Source: Patescibacteria group bacterium
Lineage (GTDB): Bacteria; Patescibacteriota; Minisyncoccia; Phycocordibacterales; JAGLOS01
Direction: 5' to 3'
Length of the DNA: 6,790 nucleotides
NCBI GenBank assembly: GCA_018814635.1
Contig: JAHIYV010000136.1
Span: forward strand, 1 to 6,790
Of the stretch, positions 4,348 to 6,790 are shown in pieces. Each line of letters starts with the position of its first letter. Positions within the stretch are counted from its first letter, which is position 1. Both the position numbers and the translations under genes were made by a program. A model generated the notes under the pieces. That model was not told the origin of the DNA. It searched no databases and worked only from the letters and a program-made list of their open reading frames with translations.

Positions 4348-5533
4348 ATGACTGTTTGTTGTTAGATTCTAATAGCGCGTCAATGCCGGGGAGTTTTCCG
4401 TCGATAAGATAATCTAACATTGCTCCGCCACCGGTAGAGACGAATAAGAAACCTTTTTCTAGTTTCATTGTAGAGACAAGCGTCACCGTGTCGCCACCAC
4501 CGACAATAACTTTTGCTTTAGATTTTGATAACACACTTAGAATTTTTTTAGTACCCTTACTATAACCATCTTCATAATTACCGAGAGGTCCATTCATAAG
4601 AATAAATTTATGTTTTGAGATTAAGTCCTGGAAACTTTTTCGTGTTCGTGGTCCAACATCCACAATAATTTCTCGGGGACTAATGTTTTTTAGAGAACGA
4701 ACTTCTCCATTTTTTTGATTGGCAATTAAAACATCATAGGGCAGTATAAGATTTTTTTGTTGAATAAGTTTATCAAGATTTTTTACTTGCGTATCTACAC
4801 GAGACTTACCTACAGAAATACCCTTTTTACGCAATAAATTATTTGCTAATACTCCACCTACAAAAACTTTATCGGCAATTTTTAGAAATTTTTTAAGCAA
4901 AGGCAGTTTGGTAGCTATTTTTGCGCCACCTAAAATAAATAGAAAAGGATGTTTTGGTTGCTGTGCCATTGAAAGATGTTTTACTTCTTCTTGAAATAAA
5001 ATTCCAGCATAACTTGGTAGATATTTGGGAATACCAACGATAGACGCGTGCTTTCTGTGAGATACTGAAAATGCATCATTCACATATATATCACCAAAAG
5101 AAGCAAGTTTTTTGGCGAATGTCGCATTGTTTGTGGTTTCACCGGGGTATCGCCTAAGGTTTTGAAACAAAACAACACTCCCATCGGACATATTATTGAC
5201 TATAGTTTTTGTGGCGGGATTTTCAATATCAGGAACAAAACCAACTTTTATATTAAGCTTTCGGTTAAAATGATTTGCAACGGCGCGTAAAGATTCTTTG
5301 CCATCATGACCAATATGTGAAAGAAGAATGACTTTTGCTCCTTTCTTTTTAAGATACTCAATGGTTAGGAGCGATCTAGTAATACGAAAATCATCCACCA
5401 CCTGATGAAATTTGATTGGCACATCAAAACCCACTCGCACCAGAATGTGTTTTCCTTTTATGTTTTTTATAGACTGTATTGTTGGTAACTGCCTAGATTG
5501 TAGCTTTTTAGCTTGTAGATTTATTTTTTTCAT
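4346..5533 (-). CDS. pgk: Phosphoglycerate kinase
   Basis: The enzyme transfers a phosphate from 1,3-bisphosphoglycerate to ADP in lower glycolysis, in the cytoplasm. At 395 residues it is full length. The N-domain shows LVRVGFDVPI (31-40), DDFRI (47-51), VILLSHIG (68-75), LFQNLRRYPGE (122-132) and DIYVNDAFSVSHRKHAS (148-164). The C-domain shows ILGGAKIATK (200-209), FVGGVLANNLL (224-234), LMNGPLGNYE (312-321), VGGGDT (344-349) and STGGGAMLDYL (366-376), the nucleotide site. Three positions that usually contact 3-phosphoglycerate are altered: the normal RVDFNVP-type motif reads RVGFDVP, losing the aspartate (G35) and replacing the asparagine (D37), and SHLGRP reads SHIGHD, losing an arginine (H76). 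Others (R50, H73, R127, R160) are kept. The start at 5533 has neither a Shine-Dalgarno site nor a -10 box, so it is probably cotranscribed with tpiA, 155 bases upstream. Confidence 0.95.
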   Translation of the reverse strand: MKKINLQAKKLQSRQLPTIQSIKNIKGKHILVRVGFDVPIKFHQVVDDFRITRSLLTIEYLKKKGAKVILLSHIGHDGKESLRAVANHFNRKLNIKVGFVPDIENPATKTIVNNMSDGSVVLFQNLRRYPGETTNNATFAKKLASFGDIYVNDAFSVSHRKHASIVGIPKYLPSYAGILFQEEVKHLSMAQQPKHPFLFILGGAKIATKLPLLKKFLKIADKVFVGGVLANNLLRKKGISVGKSRVDTQVKNLDKLIQQKNLILPYDVLIANQKNGEVRSLKNISPREIIVDVGPRTRKSFQDLISKHKFILMNGPLGNYEDGYSKGTKKILSVLSKSKAKVIVGGGDTVTLVSTMKLEKGFLFVSTGGGAMLDYLIDGKLPGIDALLESNNKQS

Positions 5534-5555
5534 AATTGTTTAATTTTGAATTTCT

Positions 5556-5655
5556 ACCCAGCTCCTTCGTGTTACTTGAGTACTTGGGGGTCGGACACCC
5601 AAGTAACACTCAGTTAACATCTTCTCAAAAAATATTAGCTGAGAAGGGGCTGGGT
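5556..5655 (+). repeat. Interrupted 16-bp hairpin in the pgk-tpiA spacer
   Basis: If 52 bases are removed, the flanks join into a hairpin with left arm ACCCAGCTCCTTCTCA and right arm TGAGAAGGGGCTGGGT (5640-5655), 15 of 16 positions complementary, around a 12-nt loop (5628-5639). The one deviation (T5563 with G5648) is a G-U wobble in plus-strand RNA but an A-C mismatch in minus-strand RNA. The present sequence still permits a three-way junction closed by 5556-5567 with 5644-5655. T-rich sequence follows only on the plus-strand side, although the flanking genes are transcribed on the minus strand. Confidence 0.75.
5569..5620 (+). mobile_element. 52-nt hairpin insertion with 4-bp CTTC duplication (MITE/REP-like)
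   Basis: This segment interrupts the left arm of the surrounding hairpin. CTTC occurs at 5565-5568 and again at 5621-5624, as expected of a 4-bp target-site duplication. The inserted bases fold end to end into one imperfect hairpin: 5569-5580 with 5609-5620 (one mismatch, two G-U pairs), a 3-nt bulge at 5606-5608, and a perfect 8-bp stem TACTTGGG (5581-5588) with CCCAAGTA (5598-5605) under a 9-nt apex. No coding capacity exists, so movement would depend on an enzyme elsewhere. The length equals the 52-bp unit at 502-657, but the sequences are not alike. A mobile origin is inference. Confidence 0.55.
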
Positions 5656-5690
5656 CATTTTTCACTTTGATTTTTTAATTTTACATTTTT
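5654..5690 (+). repeat. T-rich dispersed repeat, copy beside tpiA
   Basis: The segment CATTTTTCACTTTGATTTTT (5656-5675), continuing through TTTACATTTTT, matches 1246-1280 and resembles the tail TTTTCACACTTGATTTTT of each 52-bp hairpin unit. It lies directly after a hairpin here and in the array. It overlaps the tpiA stop codon region at its right end. Confidence 0.55.
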
Positions 5691-6456
5691 ATATCTTATT
5701 TGCTATTTTTTGTATTTCTGTAAAAATCTCTACTTGTAAACTCGCTCTGCCCACCAGTAAACCAGCAACTCCTCCTTCAACAAGAAAGTCGCGCGCGTTT
5801 TTTTGGTTAACAGAACCTCCATAAAGTACGGGTACTTTCTCAGCTATATTTTTGCCAAATTTATCTGTTAGTATCTTTTTTATAAGAATAGATATTTCCA
5901 ACACATCTTCTGGTTTTGCAATATGTTTTGTGTGTTTACCAACCGACCAAAGTGGTTCGTATGCAATCACTAAACGCGTAATGTTTTTATGAGTAATTCC
6001 CGCAAGAGATTCTAAGATTTGGGTTTTTATAAATGAAATGTAGTCACCACTGTCGTCGCGAACAGTCTCGCCAACACACAATATGGCAGTAAGATTGTTT
6101 GTGGATATTGCTACAACTTTTTTTGCGATCAAATCATTATTTTCACCCATAGCGCGTCGCTCGGAATGTCCAACAATAACATAATTTATCCCCATATTTT
6201 TTAGTTGAGCAGAAGATATTTCTCCGGTAAACGCATCGTTTTTTTCATTTGAAACATTTTGTGCCCCGAGCGCGCAAGCGTGCCCAGTTACTAGCGCTTT
6301 TAATTCAGAAAGATAAATAAAGGGCGCACATATTACCGTTTGTATGTTGCGAGTTTTCCTGGACATTTCTTTAATTTTTTGAAAAAGCGCGCGCGCTTCC
6401 CGCAAGCTGTCAGGCGCCATTTTCCAATTTCCAATGATTATTTTTTTCTGTTTCAT
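5689..6456 (-). CDS. tpiA: Triosephosphate isomerase
   Basis: The enzyme interconverts dihydroxyacetone phosphate and glyceraldehyde 3-phosphate in the cytoplasm. It is 255 residues, the normal length for a TIM barrel, and all catalytic residues are visible: N10 and K12 in GNWKM (9-13), H97 in VGHSERR (95-101), and E167 in AYEPLW (165-170). The phosphate-binding YGGSVN (212-217) and GLLVGRASL (232-240) are also present, as are ALGAQNVS (62-69) and AFTGEIS (75-81). The loop-6 lid reads PLWSVGKHTKHIAKP rather than the common PVWAIGTGKTATP, so it is about two residues longer and lacks the usual GTGK, a mild peculiarity. The ATG lies seven bases after an extended -10 promoter, which supports the start and predicts a leaderless transcript. 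pgk follows 155 bases downstream on the same strand, with a hairpin element between them. Confidence 0.97.
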   Translation of the reverse strand: MKQKKIIIGNWKMAPDSLREARALFQKIKEMSRKTRNIQTVICAPFIYLSELKALVTGHACALGAQNVSNEKNDAFTGEISSAQLKNMGINYVIVGHSERRAMGENNDLIAKKVVAISTNNLTAILCVGETVRDDSGDYISFIKTQILESLAGITHKNITRLVIAYEPLWSVGKHTKHIAKPEDVLEISILIKKILTDKFGKNIAEKVPVLYGGSVNQKNARDFLVEGGVAGLLVGRASLQVEIFTEIQKIANKI

Positions 6457-6463
6457 ACTTTAT

Positions 6464-6472
6464 ATTATACCA
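6464..6472 (-). promoter_or_regulatory. Extended -10 promoter of tpiA, leaderless
   Basis: Read on the minus strand, TGGTATAAT ends seven bases before the tpiA ATG, so the transcript should begin at or next to the start codon. No good -35 is seen; CAAATA is at the 17-base position. The sequence is identical to the -10 region at 3133-3141 and the spacing identical to the promoter at 3185-3213. Confidence 0.7.
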
Positions 6473-6504
6473 TAATTTACAATTTCTATTTGCGTGTGAC
6501 GTAA

Positions 6505-6559
6505 TAGATAATAATAAACGGTTACCGTAATTTATTGTATAGATAATAATTCCGGTTAC
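6505..6559 (+). repeat. Pair of direct repeats upstream of tpiA
   Basis: TAGATAATAAT followed by CGGTTAC occurs at 6505-6525 and, with one base fewer between the two parts, at 6540-6559, a 35-base offset. The first copy ends in the small palindrome CGGTTACCG (6519-6527). The pair lies about 50-100 bases upstream of the tpiA promoter and could be a regulator site; no regulator is known. Confidence 0.45.
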
Positions 6560-6590
6560 TATGCCATTTATTTTTTACTTAAAAGCTGGG

Positions 6591-6688
6591 CTATCCAAGA
6601 ACTATCCAAGGGTAACCCTTGGACAAGGAAAAGCTATATAATTAGCCAATCAGACTATCCAAGGGTTACCCTTGGATAAACTTGGATA
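6591..6688. repeat. Nested inverted repeat built from CTATCCAAG words
   Basis: Two 19-bp palindromes, TCCAAGGGTAACCCTTGGA (6605-6623) and its reverse complement (6658-6676), each carry an extra half-site on the outer side: TATCCAAG at 6592-6599 and CTTGGATA at 6681-6688. The block as a whole is therefore an inverted repeat with arms of about 33 bases separated by about 32 bases. Each palindrome can fold by itself or the two arms can pair. No U-run follows on either strand, so these are not ordinary terminators; the layout recalls paired REP/BIME elements or a cluster of protein sites. There is no gene in 6457-6707. Confidence 0.85.
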
Positions 6689-6707
6689 AACAAAACGATA
6701 AACTAAT

Positions 6708-6790
6708 TTATTCGGGCGCGCCTTCACGCCATTCAATTAAGCGATGCTGGGTGCTGGAATAGGGCATCATTGGGGGTGGGGATGTTAATA
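6708..6790 (-). CDS. Possible C-terminus of an unidentified protein (partial)
   Basis: On the minus strand a frame open at the right edge reads 26 residues ending HRLIEWREGAPE before TAA at 6708-6710. The stretch is more GC-rich than the neighbouring spacer, the residues look protein-like, and the frame runs in the same direction as tpiA. I do not recognise the family. The opposite strand is also open over this short stretch, so the call is tentative. Confidence 0.4.
   Translation of the reverse strand, partial: LTSPPPMMPYSSTQHRLIEWREGAPE

Noticed and set aside
6711..6790. Plus-strand open frame at the right edge
   Set aside because: It has no start with a ribosome site in the spacer, and the minus-strand frame has a natural stop and agrees with the direction of tpiA.

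Overview
The window is AT-rich, compactly coded and built from single-copy housekeeping genes mixed with small orphan genes and repeat-filled spacers. It most resembles a Candidate Phyla Radiation (Patescibacteria) genome, probably Parcubacteria-like. Supporting signs are a type IV pilin head domain of the kind common in that group, a very short DNA polymerase III delta'-like protein without an obvious Walker A or zinc module, a UlaG-type metallo-beta-lactamase-fold protein with a degraded metal site, and housekeeping genes that lack Shine-Dalgarno sites, two of them with promoters placed for leaderless mRNA. This assignment is inference from gene content and style; no rRNA or phylogenetic marker set is present.

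Layout, left to right. 1-475 (+): 3' part of a pilin-like gene, open at the left edge. 502-657: three tandem 52-bp units, each a perfect or G-U-tolerant 13-bp hairpin plus a T-rich tail; the first is placed to terminate the pilin gene. The array is flanked by near-identical 15-bp direct repeats. 721-1058 (+): two 56-codon genes overlapping by ATGA, both with strong Shine-Dalgarno sites, the second a single-pass membrane protein. 1059-1359: a six-codon mini-ORF with a G-rich ribosome-site-like leader, a terminator that can alternatively pair with that leader, a candidate promoter and a T-rich dispersed repeat. 1360-3090 (+): mreB and a delta'-like gene six bases apart. 3091-3220: two extended -10 promoters and a short tandem repeat. 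3221-4327 (+): MBL-fold protein and an unknown membrane-anchored protein. 4346-6456 (-): pgk and tpiA, convergent with the preceding genes. Between pgk and tpiA lies a hairpin whose left arm is interrupted by a 52-nt hairpin-forming insertion flanked by a 4-bp CTTC duplication. 6457-6790: the tpiA promoter, direct repeats, a large nested inverted repeat, and the possible C-terminus of another minus-strand gene.

How the genes fit together: mreB serves cell shape and wall synthesis, the delta' homologue serves the replication clamp loader, and pgk and tpiA belong to lower glycolysis, probably transcribed as tpiA-pgk from the leaderless tpiA promoter. The twin 56-codon genes are unlike the rest in their translation signals and may be a separate acquisition. 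The most unusual material is in the spacers: several unrelated hairpin families, one nested inside another with an apparent target-site duplication, and a shared T-rich tail downstream of hairpins at distant loci.
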